Assembly (NCBI GenBank): GCA_965218765.1
Contig: CBDCLU010000006.1
Span: forward strand, 310,001 to 374,000
Origin: JBBPYC01 sp965218765
GTDB lineage: Bacteria > Pseudomonadota > Gammaproteobacteria > Burkholderiales > Burkholderiaceae_C
Reading direction: 5' to 3'
DNA: 64,000 nucleotides
This document shows, one piece after another, positions 1 through 8,184 of the stretch. Numbering within the stretch: position 1 is the first letter of the stretch; the number at the start of each line of letters is the position of its first letter. The notes below the pieces were generated by a model. It did no database searches and had not been told where the DNA came from. It saw nothing but the letters and a program-made list of their open reading frames with translations. The position numbers were made by a program, and so were the translations under genes.

Positions 1-164
1 CAGCCCAGCTCGGCCTGGATCGGCGTGCCGAACACCGCGATCAGGTAATGCATCGTGCCCCAGCCGATCAGCTGGGACAGGCCCAGGCAGATGACGAGGC
101 GCATGCCGATCGGCGCGGCCGCGTCGCGCGGCCGCGCCGTCATGCGCTCATCGGGCGACGGCAT
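1..164 (-). CDS. MFS transporter, N-terminal part (runs off the left edge)
   Basis: Reading leftwards from ATG at 164 (or the in-frame ATG at 143) gives a short basic and polar N-terminus, then a hydrophobic first helix containing LSQLIGWGTMHYLIAVFG. That is typical of the first membrane segment of a major facilitator superfamily permease. Only about 54 residues lie in the window, so the substrate cannot be inferred. The start at 164 overlaps the 3' end of the upstream small gene by 17 bases, while the start at 143 leaves a 4-base gap; the two are probably co-transcribed. The MFS assignment is from pattern recognition only. Confidence 0.6.
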   Translation of the reverse strand, partial: MPSPDERMTARPRDAAAPIGMRLVICLGLSQLIGWGTMHYLIAVFGTPIQAELG

Positions 165-438
165 CCGCGCCAGTCGTCAGCGGCGGGGCATCGATCGCCT
201 GCGGCAGGTCGTCTGCGAGGTCCGCGCCCGGGTCCGAGATCGGCCGCAGCTTGGTCTCGTGGCAGTAGAACGTCCAGCCTTCGAACGCGACGTCGTAGTA
301 CGTGCCCGGCAGGTAGCGCCAGTCCGGTGCCTGGTAGGGCGTCGACACCACTTCGACGATGCGGCCGACCGCATCGCGCGCGGGCTGCATGGCCTCGCAG
401 GTGGCATCGACATAGCAGAGGGTTCCGATTCGGATCAT
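148..438 (-). CDS. Small protein of unknown function (96 aa)
   Basis: The ORF starts with MIRIGTLCYVDATCEAM and ends just before the MFS gene on the same strand. It contains an aromatic-rich middle (DWRYLPGTYYDVAFEGW) and an acidic, proline-containing tail. No signal peptide, membrane segment or known motif is visible. The ATG at 438 is chosen because the residues upstream in the same frame are arginine, serine and alanine rich, like shadow translation. It is probably a cytoplasmic accessory protein, perhaps co-expressed with the transporter. I do not recognise the family. Confidence 0.5.
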   Translation of the reverse strand: MIRIGTLCYVDATCEAMQPARDAVGRIVEVVSTPYQAPDWRYLPGTYYDVAFEGWTFYCHETKLRPISDPGADLADDLPQAIDAPPLTTGADAVAR

Positions 439-757
439 GTGGGAAAAGCAGGTGCTGGCTGGGTCGCCGCCGGCGCTGGAAGCCGAACCGGCAGGCTTGC
501 ATGAAAGAGAAGCAGATTTTGAAGGCGGGCGCCAAGCGGTGCAACCTGCGTCGGCCCGGGCGATGGCCTGACCCGGCGTGTGCAACGCGTGAGGGCAGGA
601 CGCCCCGTGATGCGGATGTGGCAAGCTTGCCGTCCGGCTTTTCGCAGCGAGGGCAGCAAAAGCCCGCCGGTCACCGGTGCTGGCTGTGCCCAACGATTCG
701 ATGCCAGACGCCATCTTCCGAACAAGCCGAAGCTATTCCAAGTCCGAGACGAATCCG
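439..757. other. Intergenic region between two divergent genes (319 bp)
   Basis: This region separates the leftward small gene from rightward mccB and should hold promoters for both. I see no convincing -35/-10 pair, operator, repeat or small gene in it. Liu operons in other proteobacteria are often controlled by a MerR-type regulator (LiuR), but no such gene is visible next to this region in the window. Confidence 0.4.
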
Positions 758-2401
758 ATGGCCATCCTCGAGTCCCGCCTGAATCCCCGCGCCGCCGACT
801 TCCAGGCGAACGCCGACGCAATGCGCGCGCTGGTCGCCGACCTGAACGCACAGGTCGAAAAATCCGCGGCCGGCGGCGGCCAGGCCGCGCGCGCCAAGCA
901 CACCGCACGCGGCAAGCTGCTGCCCCGCGACCGCGTGCAGTTGCTGCTCGACCCCGGCACGCCGTTCCTGGAGATCGCGCCGCTGGCCGCGCACGAGATG
1001 TACCGCGGCGACGCGCCGGGTGCGGGTCTGATCACGGGTATCGGCAGCATCAGCGGCGTGACCTGCATGGTGGTCTGCAACGACGCCACCGTGAAGGGCG
1101 GCACCTACTATCCGATGACGGTGAAGAAGCACCTGCGCGCGCAGGAGATCGCTGAAGCGAACCGGCTGCCCTGCATCTATCTGGTCGATTCGGGCGGCGC
1201 GAATCTGCCGAACCAGGACGACGTGTTCCCGGACCGCGAGCACTTCGGCCGCATCTTCTACAACCAGGCGCAGATGAGCGCGCAGGGCATCGCGCAGATC
1301 GCGGTCGTGATGGGCAGTTGCACCGCGGGCGGCGCCTACATGCCCGCGATGAGCGACGAGTCGATCATCGTGAAGAACCAGGGCACGATCTTCCTGGGCG
1401 GGCCGCCGCTCGTGAAGGCCGCGATCGGCGAGATCGTGTCGGCGGAAGATCTGGGCGGCGGCGACGTGCATACGCGGCTGTCCGGCGTGGCCGACCACCT
1501 CGCGCAAAACGATGCGCATGCGCTCAAGCTGGCGCGTACAGCAGTCGCCAACCTCAACGCTAAGTCAGCAGCGGTTGAACTGGCAACTTTCAAGCAAAAA
1601 GTGCCTGAGGCGTTACTGCATCGTTCAAAGTTTGCTACTAAATTTGAAGCAGACGAGTTGTACGGCATCGTGCCGACCGACACGCGCAAACCCTACGACG
1701 TGCATGAAATCATCGCGCGCATCGTGGACGCCGCCGAGTTCCACGAGTTCAAGGCGCGCTACGGTGCAACGCTGGTCTGCGGCTTTGCACAGATCGAGGG
1801 CATGCCCGTCGGCATCGTCGCGAACAACGGCATCCTGTTTTCCGAATCCGCACAAAAGGGCGCGCACTTCATCGAACTGTGCTGCCAGCGCAAGATCCCG
1901 CTCGTGTTCCTGCAGAACATCACCGGCTTCATGGTCGGCAGGAAGTACGAGAACGAAGGCATCGCGCGGCACGGCGCCAAGATGGTCACAGCCGTCGCCA
2001 CCGCCAGCGTGCCGAAGCTCACCGTGATCATCGGCGGCAGCTACGGCGCCGGCAACTATGGCATGTGCGGCCGCGCGTTCGGCCCACGCTTCCTGTGGAT
2101 GTGGCCGAACGCGCGCATCTGCGTGATGGGCGGCGAGCAGGCCGCGGGCGTGCTCGCGACCGTCAAGCGCGACGGCATCGAGGCGCGTGGTGGCCAGTGG
2201 AGCGCGGAAGAGGAAGCCGCGTTCAAGCAGCCTGTGCTCGATCAGTTCGCGCACCAGTCGCATCCGTATTACTCGAGCGCGCGGCTCTGGGACGACGGCG
2301 TGATCGATCCGGCCGACACGCGGCGCGTGCTGGCATTGGGGCTGGCGGCGAGTTTGAATGCACCGATTGGGGAGCCGAAGTTTGGTGTGTTCAGGATGTA
2401 G
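758..2401 (+). CDS. mccB: Methylcrotonyl-CoA carboxylase, carboxyltransferase (beta) subunit
   Basis: This subunit transfers the carboxyl group from biotin to 3-methylcrotonyl-CoA, giving 3-methylglutaconyl-CoA in leucine catabolism. It pairs with the biotin-carrying alpha subunit encoded at 6152. The 547-residue length fits the family. Typical carboxyltransferase segments are visible: YLVDSGGANLP, GSCTAGGAYMPAM, LVFLQNITGFMVG, GGSYGAGNYGMCGRAFGPR and MGGEQAAGVLATV. ATG 758 (MAILESRLNP) is preferred over an upstream ATG because the family starts there. Residues about 270-300 are encoded by an AT-richer island (1594-1652) that looks like an in-frame inserted repeat just before the conserved ELYGIVPTDTRKPYDV. 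It is the first gene of the liu-like cluster. Confidence 0.93.
   Translation: MAILESRLNPRAADFQANADAMRALVADLNAQVEKSAAGGGQAARAKHTARGKLLPRDRVQLLLDPGTPFLEIAPLAAHEMYRGDAPGAGLITGIGSISGVTCMVVCNDATVKGGTYYPMTVKKHLRAQEIAEANRLPCIYLVDSGGANLPNQDDVFPDREHFGRIFYNQAQMSAQGIAQIAVVMGSCTAGGAYMPAMSDESIIVKNQGTIFLGGPPLVKAAIGEIVSAEDLGGGDVHTRLSGVADHLAQNDAHALKLARTAVANLNAKSAAVELATFKQKVPEALLHRSKFATKFEADELYGIVPTDTRKPYDVHEIIARIVDAAEFHEFKARYGATLVCGFAQIEGMPVGIVANNGILFSESAQKGAHFIELCCQRKIPLVFLQNITGFMVGRKYENEGIARHGAKMVTAVATASVPKLTVIIGGSYGAGNYGMCGRAFGPRFLWMWPNARICVMGGEQAAGVLATVKRDGIEARGGQWSAEEEAAFKQPVLDQFAHQSHPYYSSARLWDDGVIDPADTRRVLALGLAASLNAPIGEPKFGVFRM
1594..1652 (-). repeat. About 60-bp dispersed repeat inside mccB
   Basis: This island is much richer in A and T than its surroundings. 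Aligned by hand without gaps to the copy in aroA (27855-27913), about 36 of 59 positions match, including GTGCC, GGCGTTA, TGC, GCTA and AGCAG at matching spacing. It is translated in frame as part of a variable loop of the carboxyltransferase. It belongs to the family also seen at 10026, 14056, 27855, 37080 and 58871. Confidence 0.6.
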
Positions 2402-2422
2402 CGGCCGGATGAGAAGAACCCG

Positions 2423-2659
2423 ATGGACGTGACTGCAATCATTGAACGCGAGTGCAACGGTTACGCATCGCTGTGCTCGGAACTGGATATCGCAAGCCAA
2501 GGCGCCACGATTGAGAACGCGCGAGAAAACCTTCGCGAAGCATTGGAGCTATTCTTTGAATGTGCGTCGCCGGTGGAACTGCACCAGCGACTTCATGGCG
2601 TCTTGCGGTCCATCGTTCGCCAATCCTGCATTCCGCACAGCGCATTCGAGTCGCCCTGA
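2423..2659 (+). CDS. HicB-like antitoxin-family protein, no adjacent HicA
   Basis: The 78-residue product begins MDVTAIIERECNGYASLC and continues SELDIASQGATIENARENL and REALELFFECASP. This is the partial RNase H fold signature of the HicB family of type II toxin-antitoxin systems. The last 25 residues (from about HQRLHGVL) do not resemble the usual beta-strand ending or any DNA-binding domain, so the C-terminus may have been replaced after a frameshift. No hicA-like ORF (about 60 aa, with a GSHH-type motif) is next to it. It follows mccB by 21 bases and may be co-transcribed. A stray or decaying antitoxin is as likely as a working regulator. Confidence 0.65.
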   Translation: MDVTAIIERECNGYASLCSELDIASQGATIENARENLREALELFFECASPVELHQRLHGVLRSIVRQSCIPHSAFESP

Positions 2660-2699
2660 TCAACTGCGAGACATGTGCATCTGAATGACCACTTCGTCG

Positions 2700-2775
2700 G
2701 TTCGTCGCGCTGTCACGCGTGGGCCACGCGACGGCTGCTCAGCGAGCACGTTGCGGTGTTGATGACCGATGCGCC
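2700..2775 (+). pseudogene. Remnant of a DinB-family gene
   Basis: One frame reads HAWATRRLLSEHVAVLMTD, nearly matching residues 14-32 of the intact DinB protein encoded 1.3 kb downstream (HAWATQRLLDEHLVILADD). At DNA level, 17 bases (2713-2729) are identical to 4026-4042 and similarity then decays. No start codon, and neither of the later metal-binding histidines, follows in this frame. I read it as the leftover 5' part of a second DinB gene, deleted before the acyl-CoA dehydrogenase gene. Confidence 0.5.
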
Positions 2776-2844
2776 CAAGCAGCATCGCGGCCTGCGCACG
2801 GTCGCGCAGCAGCCAAGCAGAACAGGGCAAGACCCACAACCGCC

Positions 2845-3978
2845 ATGAACAACATCTACACCACCCCCGAACACGACCTGCTGCGTGACCAGATCGCACG
2901 CTTCATCGAACGCGAAGTCGAGCCGCATGCCGCCGCCTGGGAGGAGCAGGGCAGCGTGCCGCGCGACGTGCTGCGGCGCATGGGCATGGCCGGGCTGCTT
3001 GGCATCGCATTCGAGAGCGAGTACGGCGGCGCCGATGCCGATGCGATGACGAATCTGGTGTTCGCGGAAAGCCTGTCGCAGTCGACCTTCGGCGGCTTCA
3101 TCATCACGGTGCTCGTGCACACCGACATGGCCGGGCCGCATCTGCATCATGCGGGCAACGCGGAGCAAAAACGCCGCTTCATGCCGAAGATCACCGCCGG
3201 TGAATCGATCTGCGCGGTCGGCATCAGCGAACCCGGTGCGGGCTCCGACGTGGCCGGCATCCGCACCACGGCGAAGCGCGAAGGCGATGGCTGGGTGCTC
3301 AACGGCGCCAAGATGTTCATCACGAACGGCGTGCACGCGAACGTCTATTTCATCGCCGCCAAGACCGGCAGCGCGCGGCACGACATGAGCATGTTCATCG
3401 TCGAGAAAGGCACGCCGGGCTTTTCCGTGGGCCGCGCGTTGAAGAAAAGCGGCTGGCTGTCGTCCGACACGGCCGAGCTCGTGCTCGACAACGTGCGCAT
3501 CCCGGCGGAGAACCTGCTCGGCGAAGAGGGCAAGGGCTTCTACTCGGTGATGAAGAACTTTCAGACCGAACGCATCGCGCTAGGCGCGATGGCGATCGGC
3601 CATTGCACGCGCGCGCTCGAGCTGACGCTCGATTACGTGCGCCAGCGCCAGGCGTTCCAGGCCACGTTGTGGGACAAGCAGACGATCCGCCAGCGCCTGT
3701 CGATGCTGGATGCGAAAACACGTGCGGCGCGGGCGTTCATGTACCACTGCGCGTGGGCCGTGAAGCAGGGCCGGGACATCGTGCAGGAAGTGTCGATGCT
3801 GAAGGCGCTGACCGGCGAGCTCGTCAACGAGGTGCTGCAGACCTGCCAGCAGTTCCACGGCGGCATGGGCTACATGCGAGAGAGCGCGATTGAGCGGCTC
3901 TGGCGCGATGCGCGCGTGCTGGCGATTGGCGGCGGTGCGACCGAGGTCATGCTGGAAGAAGTGGCCAAGCGATACTGA
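2845..3978 (+). CDS. Acyl-CoA dehydrogenase
   Basis: FAD-dependent alpha,beta-dehydrogenase of an acyl-CoA thioester, passing electrons to ETF. The 377 residues show the usual order: N-terminal helical domain, ICAVGISEPGAGSD and NGAKMFITNG (FAD/substrate contacts), and a C-terminal helical domain ending in HGGMGYMRESAIERLWRDAR. The segment where MCAD-type enzymes carry the catalytic glutamate (YEGT) reads IGGGATEV. The base therefore probably lies on helix G, as in isovaleryl- and long-chain acyl-CoA dehydrogenases. Position inside a leucine cluster suggests a branched-chain substrate such as isovaleryl-CoA, but the sequence does not prove it. ATG 2845 matches the family start. Confidence 0.88.
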   Translation: MNNIYTTPEHDLLRDQIARFIEREVEPHAAAWEEQGSVPRDVLRRMGMAGLLGIAFESEYGGADADAMTNLVFAESLSQSTFGGFIITVLVHTDMAGPHLHHAGNAEQKRRFMPKITAGESICAVGISEPGAGSDVAGIRTTAKREGDGWVLNGAKMFITNGVHANVYFIAAKTGSARHDMSMFIVEKGTPGFSVGRALKKSGWLSSDTAELVLDNVRIPAENLLGEEGKGFYSVMKNFQTERIALGAMAIGHCTRALELTLDYVRQRQAFQATLWDKQTIRQRLSMLDAKTRAARAFMYHCAWAVKQGRDIVQEVSMLKALTGELVNEVLQTCQQFHGGMGYMRESAIERLWRDARVLAIGGGATEVMLEEVAKRY

Positions 3979-3987
3979 GGTGGCTTG

Positions 3988-4500
3988 ATGCAGCTTGTCG
4001 ACTACTTCAATGGCTTGGCGCGGTATCACGCGTGGGCCACGCAGCGTCTGCTCGATGAGCATCTGGTGATACTGGCCGACGACGACTGGTGGCGTGACTG
4101 CGGTCTGTTTTTCAAATCGGTTCACGGCACCGTCAATCATTTGCTCGTGACGGACGACATCTGGTTTTCGCGATTGGCCGAGAACCAGTCGCCGTGGACT
4201 GCGCTGGATGCTGAACTGCACGCCGGTCGCGACGAGGTCTGTGCGGCGCTGGCGGAGGCGGTTGTCCGCTGGCGTTCCTGGCTGCCGTCGGTCGACCCCG
4301 ATCGCTTCGGTACCGATTTGGTCTACACCCGGGGCAACGGCGAAGCGGTGTGCATTCCGTTTGCACCGACGCTCGGGCATGTGTTCAACCATGCAACGCA
4401 CCATCGCGGGCAACTCTGCGCCGCCTTGACCACGATGGGCCGGCCAGCGCCTGAACTGGACTGGGTCCGGCTGTTGCAACAGGAGGAAAACAAAAGATGA
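3988..4500 (+). CDS. DinB family metal-binding protein
   Basis: A 170-residue four-helix-bundle protein of the DinB/YfiT type. The three expected metal-ligand histidines can be placed: one in VHGTVNHLLVTDD and two in the HxxxH-type stretch VFNHATHHRGQL. Some members are thiol-dependent transferases; most, including this one, have no assigned reaction. ATG 3988 is preferred to the overlapping TTG at 3985. Its stop overlaps the ATG of the next gene (ATGA), so the two are translationally coupled. A decayed partial copy lies upstream at 2700-2775. Confidence 0.85.
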   Translation: MQLVDYFNGLARYHAWATQRLLDEHLVILADDDWWRDCGLFFKSVHGTVNHLLVTDDIWFSRLAENQSPWTALDAELHAGRDEVCAALAEAVVRWRSWLPSVDPDRFGTDLVYTRGNGEAVCIPFAPTLGHVFNHATHHRGQLCAALTTMGRPAPELDWVRLLQQEENKR

Positions 4501-5291
4501 ACGAGCAGTTCAATGCCCTGCAAGTCTCGGTCGAGCAGCGCATCGCTCGTATCACCCTGAACCGCCCCGACGTGCGCAACGCATTCGACGATGAAGTGAT
4601 CGCCGAGCTCACGCGCGCGTTCAGCGAAGTCAGCGCGCGCGACGATGTGCGCTGCATCGTGCTGGCGGCAGAAGGCAGTGCGTTCTGCGCGGGCGCGAAT
4701 CTGAACTGGATGCGGCGCATGGCCGACTATTCGCGTGAAGAGAACCTGGCCGATGCGGCCAAGCTCGCGGCGATGTTGCGCACCATTTACGACTGCCCGA
4801 AGCCGACCATCGCGCGCATCCAGGGCGACGTCTACGCGGGCGGGCTCGGGTTGGTCGCCACCTGCGACGTGGCGGTTGCCGCCGACAGCGCGGGCTTTTG
4901 CGTGAGCGAGGTGCGCATCGGCCTGATCCCGGCCACCATCAGCCCGTATCTGATCCGTGCGATGGGCGCGCGTGCGGCGCAGCGTTATTTCCTGACGGCG
5001 GAACGGTTTGATGCGGTTGAAGCGCACCGGATCGGCTTCGTGCATGAAGTCGTGCCGGCAGCGGAGCTGGATGCGAAAGTCGAGCAGTTCACGTCCGCGT
5101 GCGCGAACATGAGTCCGAATGCGCTGAAGGCCTGCAAGCAGTTGCTGCGCGATGTGGCCGGCCAACCGATCGATGACCGATTGATCGAGCACACCGTGGG
5201 GGAAATAGCCGACATCCGCGCTACCGACGAAGGTCGCGAGGGCGTGCAGGCGTTTCTGCAAAAGCGCAAGCCCGGCTGGCTGGACCGCTGA
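4497..5291 (+). CDS. liuC: Enoyl-CoA hydratase family protein, probable methylglutaconyl-CoA hydratase
   Basis: Crotonase-fold enzyme of 264 residues. It probably hydrates 3-methylglutaconyl-CoA to HMG-CoA, the step after MccAB. Visible are the oxyanion-hole segments AEGSAFCAGANLNWM and GDVYAGGLGLVATCDVA, the catalytic-glutamate segment SEVRIGLIPATISPYL, and a C-terminal QKRKPGW ending common in this subfamily. Placement between the two carboxylase subunit genes supports the specific function. Its ATG overlaps the dinB-like stop by four bases. A broader enoyl-CoA hydratase role is possible, since paralogues differ little in motif. Confidence 0.85.
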   Translation: MNEQFNALQVSVEQRIARITLNRPDVRNAFDDEVIAELTRAFSEVSARDDVRCIVLAAEGSAFCAGANLNWMRRMADYSREENLADAAKLAAMLRTIYDCPKPTIARIQGDVYAGGLGLVATCDVAVAADSAGFCVSEVRIGLIPATISPYLIRAMGARAAQRYFLTAERFDAVEAHRIGFVHEVVPAAELDAKVEQFTSACANMSPNALKACKQLLRDVAGQPIDDRLIEHTVGEIADIRATDEGREGVQAFLQKRKPGWLDR

Positions 5292-5309
5292 GCACGGCGA
5301 CAGCAACGC

Positions 5310-6020
5310 ATGGAAAACAGTTGGCTCGACCTCGTGCAGTGGCTGCATACGGCCGGTCTGCACCTGGACGGCGACTGGTCCGCCAACGTCGCGAAAGTGG
5401 CAGGCAGGATGGACATGCCGAGCCTGCTCGCACTGGCCGCGGCGCTCGGCTGGGCCAGCGGTTTCCGGCTCTACGCGACGGTGTTCCTGGTCGGCCTGAT
5501 GGGCGCGGCTGGCGGCGTCGTGCTGCCGCCGGGCCTGCAGGTGTTGCAGCATCCGGCGGTGCTGGCTGTGAGCGGCTTCATGCTGTTCATGGAGTTCTTT
5601 GCCGACAAGATTCCGGGCGTCGATTCGCTTTGGGACCTGCTGCACAGCCTGATCCGCATCCCGGCCGGCGCGGCGCTGGCCGCTGCCGTGTTCTTCGGCG
5701 CCGACAACGGCATGATGACGCTGCTGGCAGCGCTGCTCGGCGGCGGCCTGGCTGCCACCAGCCAGGCCGCCAAGACGACCACGCGCGCCGCCATCAACGC
5801 ATCGCCCGAGCCGTTTTCCAATATCGGTGCCAGCTTGGTGGAGGACGGCGCTTCGGTCGGCGCGGTCTGGCTTGCCGCAACGCATCCGTTGCTGTTCGGT
5901 GTGCTGCTGTGCATCGTCGTGCTGCTGATGTGGATCGTGACCTGGACGCTGTTCAAGTTCCTGCGCGCGGCGGTCCGGCGCTTGTCGCGGGTGCAGTCGG
6001 TTCAAGCGAACGCTGTGTGA
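5310..6020 (+). CDS. DUF4126 domain membrane protein
   Basis: A 236-residue protein with about four hydrophobic segments. It has the DUF4126 signature ALGWASGFRLYATVFLVGL, then ADKIPGVDSLWDLLHSLIR and GASLVEDGASVGAVWLA. Cytoplasmic-membrane location is inferred from composition; the function is unknown. The first 33 residues are hydrophilic and could be upstream extension, since an ATG at 5409 would start nearer the conserved domain. It sits between the hydratase and biotin carboxylase genes, 18 bases after the former, so it is co-transcribed with leucine catabolism. That does not show a role in it. Confidence 0.78.
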   Translation: MENSWLDLVQWLHTAGLHLDGDWSANVAKVAGRMDMPSLLALAAALGWASGFRLYATVFLVGLMGAAGGVVLPPGLQVLQHPAVLAVSGFMLFMEFFADKIPGVDSLWDLLHSLIRIPAGAALAAAVFFGADNGMMTLLAALLGGGLAATSQAAKTTTRAAINASPEPFSNIGASLVEDGASVGAVWLAATHPLLFGVLLCIVVLLMWIVTWTLFKFLRAAVRRLSRVQSVQANAV

Positions 6021-6033
6021 AATGAAGGATGCA

Positions 6034-6159
6034 ATGTTCAAGAAGATTCTGACTGCCAATCGCGGTGACCAGCCGCAATGCGGCGCAGCGGCGAAGCCAG
6101 ATTGCCTGGTGCCTGCAGCGCACACGGGCGATCTCGCCGCGAAGGGAAGCGATGTTTAA
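6034..6159 (+). CDS. 41-codon leader ORF duplicating the start of the biotin carboxylase gene
   Basis: ATG 6034 follows an AAGGA-type ribosome site and opens a 41-codon frame. Its first 11 codons, MFKKILTANRG, match MFKKILIANRG at the start of the next gene. The two 35-base stretches differ at seven positions, five of them third-base synonymous changes. The peptide then diverges (GAAAKPDCLVPAAHTGD). Its TAA at 6157-6159 lies inside the first codons of mccA, an overlap of eight bases, so the ribosome site for mccA (GAAGGGAAG) lies within this frame. The arrangement suggests a translated leader or coupling peptide. A real peptide function is unproven. Confidence 0.55.
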   Translation: MFKKILTANRGDQPQCGAAAKPDCLVPAAHTGDLAAKGSDV

Positions 6160-8179
6160 AAAAATCCTGATCGCCAATCGCGGCGAGATCGCCTGCCGGG
6201 TCGTCGCCACCGCGCGCCGCCTGGGCATCAGGACCGTTGCGGTCTATTCCGACGCGGACTCCCACGCCAAGCATGTCGCGGTCTGCGATGAAGCGGTGCA
6301 TATCGGCGGCAGCGCGCCGAAGGATAGCTATCTGCGCTGGGACCGCATCCTGCAGGCGGCGGTCGACACCGGCGCGCAAGCCGTCCATCCCGGTTACGGT
6401 TTTCTAAGCGAGAACGATGCGTTCGCTGCTGCCTGCGCAGATGCCGGCGTCGTCTTCATCGGCCCGCCGCCGCAGGCCATCCGCGCGATGGGCCTGAAAG
6501 CCGAGTCCAAGCAGTTGATGGAAAAGGCCGGCGTGCCGCTGGTGCCCGGTTATCACGGTGCGGACCAGGACGCGGCACTGTTGCAGCAGGAGGCAGAACG
6601 CATCGGCTATCCGGTGCTCATCAAAGCCAGCGCAGGCGGCGGCGGCAAAGGCATGCGCATCGTCGAACAGGCAAAGGATTTCGCCGCCGCGCTCGCATCC
6701 TGCCAGCGTGAGGCGACGAACAGCTTCGGCGATGCGGCGGTGCTGATCGAAAAATACGTGCAACGCCCGCGTCACATCGAAATCCAGGTGTTCGCCGACA
6801 GCCATGGCCATGTGCTGCATCTGTTCGAGCGAGACTGCTCGGTGCAGCGTCGGCATCAGAAGGTGCTCGAAGAGGCGCCCGCGCCCGGCATGACGCCGCA
6901 GATGCGCGCGCAGATGGGCGAAGCGGCCGTGGCAGCGGCGCGCGCAGTCGGCTACGTCGGCGCCGGCACGGTCGAGTTCATCGTCGAGCAGAACGACGAC
7001 GGCGCGATGCGCTTTTTCTTCATGGAGATGAACACGCGGCTGCAGGTCGAGCACCCGGTCACGGAGGCGATCACGGGGCAGGACCTGGTCGAATGGCAGT
7101 TGCGCGTCGCGGCCGGCGAGCCGTTGCCGCTTACGCAAGCCGACCTGAAGATCAACGGCCATGCGATCGAGGCGCGCATCAGTGCCGAGACGCCGGACAA
7201 GGATTTCCTGCCCGCAACCGGCACGCTGCACGTCTATCGCAAGCCCGACGCCGCGAGCTTCATGCGCGCGCCGGTGCGCATCGACGACGGCGTGCGCGAG
7301 GGCGACACGGTGTCGCCGTTCTACGACTCGATGATCGCCAAGCTGATCGTGCATGGCGACACGCGCGAGCAGGCGCTGGCGCGGCTGGACGCGGCGCTCG
7401 CGCAACTGCAGATCGTCGGCGTCGGCAACAACGTGCAGTTCCTGCGCCAGGTGCTCGCGACCCGGTCGTTCGCACAAGCGCAGCTCGACACCGCGCTGAT
7501 CCCGCGCGAGCGCGATGCGCTGTTCAACCAGGAGCCCGTTGGCCTCGCCATCTGCGGGGCCGCCGCGATTGCCCATACCTTGCTAGCCGAACGCGCGCTG
7601 CAGCAACCGTCGAATCCATTCAGCGCCCGCGACGGCTGGCGATCGCACGGCGCGCTGAACCGCCGTTTCGACTTCGAATTCCACGGCGCGCCCGCATGCG
7701 CCGAGCTGCGCTATCTGCACGACGGTGCGCTGCAGTTGTCGATCGACGATGAGACCGCGCTGCTGACGTTCGCGCACGTCGCGGTCGGTCCTGGAGGCAC
7801 TGCCGGCAGCACGCTGGAACTCGAATTCAACGGCCATCGCGCGCGCGCCGACGTGTATGCCCAGGGCGAGCAGCTGCATGTGTTCACGCCGGTCGGTACG
7901 AGCCGCATCGCGCTGCTCGATCCGCTTGCGCACGCAGGTGAAGAGGCTTCGGAAGCCGGCCGCCTCACGGCGCCGATGCCGGGCAAGGTGGTGGCCTTTC
8001 TGGTGCAGGCGGGCGACGACGTGGCGGCCGGCCAGCCGCTCGCGGTGCTCGATGCGATGAAGATGGAGCACACCGTATCGGCGCCTGCCGACGGCGTCGT
8101 CGAAGAGCTGCTGTATGCACCCGGCGATCAGGTCGCGGAAGGCGCCGAGTTGCTGCGGCTCGGCCCGGGAAAGGATTGA
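6152..8179 (+). CDS. mccA: Methylcrotonyl-CoA carboxylase, biotin-containing (alpha) subunit
   Basis: Carboxylates its own biotin using ATP and bicarbonate and passes the carboxyl group to MccB. The 675 residues contain a biotin carboxylase domain (MFKKILIANRGEIACRV start, ATP-grasp KASAGGGGKGM, HIEIQVFADSHGHVLHLFERDCS, EMNTRLQVEHPVTE), a middle domain, and a C-terminal biotinyl domain. The biotinylated lysine in DAMKMEH is near residue 637. ATG 6152 is fixed by homology and lies inside the leader ORF. Cluster context favours methylcrotonyl-CoA over acetyl- or propionyl-CoA. The stop overlaps a TTG of the next frame, but ATG 8185 is the likelier start of ghrA. Confidence 0.93.
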   Translation: MFKKILIANRGEIACRVVATARRLGIRTVAVYSDADSHAKHVAVCDEAVHIGGSAPKDSYLRWDRILQAAVDTGAQAVHPGYGFLSENDAFAAACADAGVVFIGPPPQAIRAMGLKAESKQLMEKAGVPLVPGYHGADQDAALLQQEAERIGYPVLIKASAGGGGKGMRIVEQAKDFAAALASCQREATNSFGDAAVLIEKYVQRPRHIEIQVFADSHGHVLHLFERDCSVQRRHQKVLEEAPAPGMTPQMRAQMGEAAVAAARAVGYVGAGTVEFIVEQNDDGAMRFFFMEMNTRLQVEHPVTEAITGQDLVEWQLRVAAGEPLPLTQADLKINGHAIEARISAETPDKDFLPATGTLHVYRKPDAASFMRAPVRIDDGVREGDTVSPFYDSMIAKLIVHGDTREQALARLDAALAQLQIVGVGNNVQFLRQVLATRSFAQAQLDTALIPRERDALFNQEPVGLAICGAAAIAHTLLAERALQQPSNPFSARDGWRSHGALNRRFDFEFHGAPACAELRYLHDGALQLSIDDETALLTFAHVAVGPGGTAGSTLELEFNGHRARADVYAQGEQLHVFTPVGTSRIALLDPLAHAGEEASEAGRLTAPMPGKVVAFLVQAGDDVAAGQPLAVLDAMKMEHTVSAPADGVVEELLYAPGDQVAEGAELLRLGPGKD

Positions 8180-8184
8180 CCCCG

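Noticed and set aside
4323..6125. A 600-codon minus-strand frame across the dinB, hydratase and DUF4126 genes
   Set aside because: Antisense to three well-supported genes; composition typical of shadow translation (His, Gln, Arg rich).
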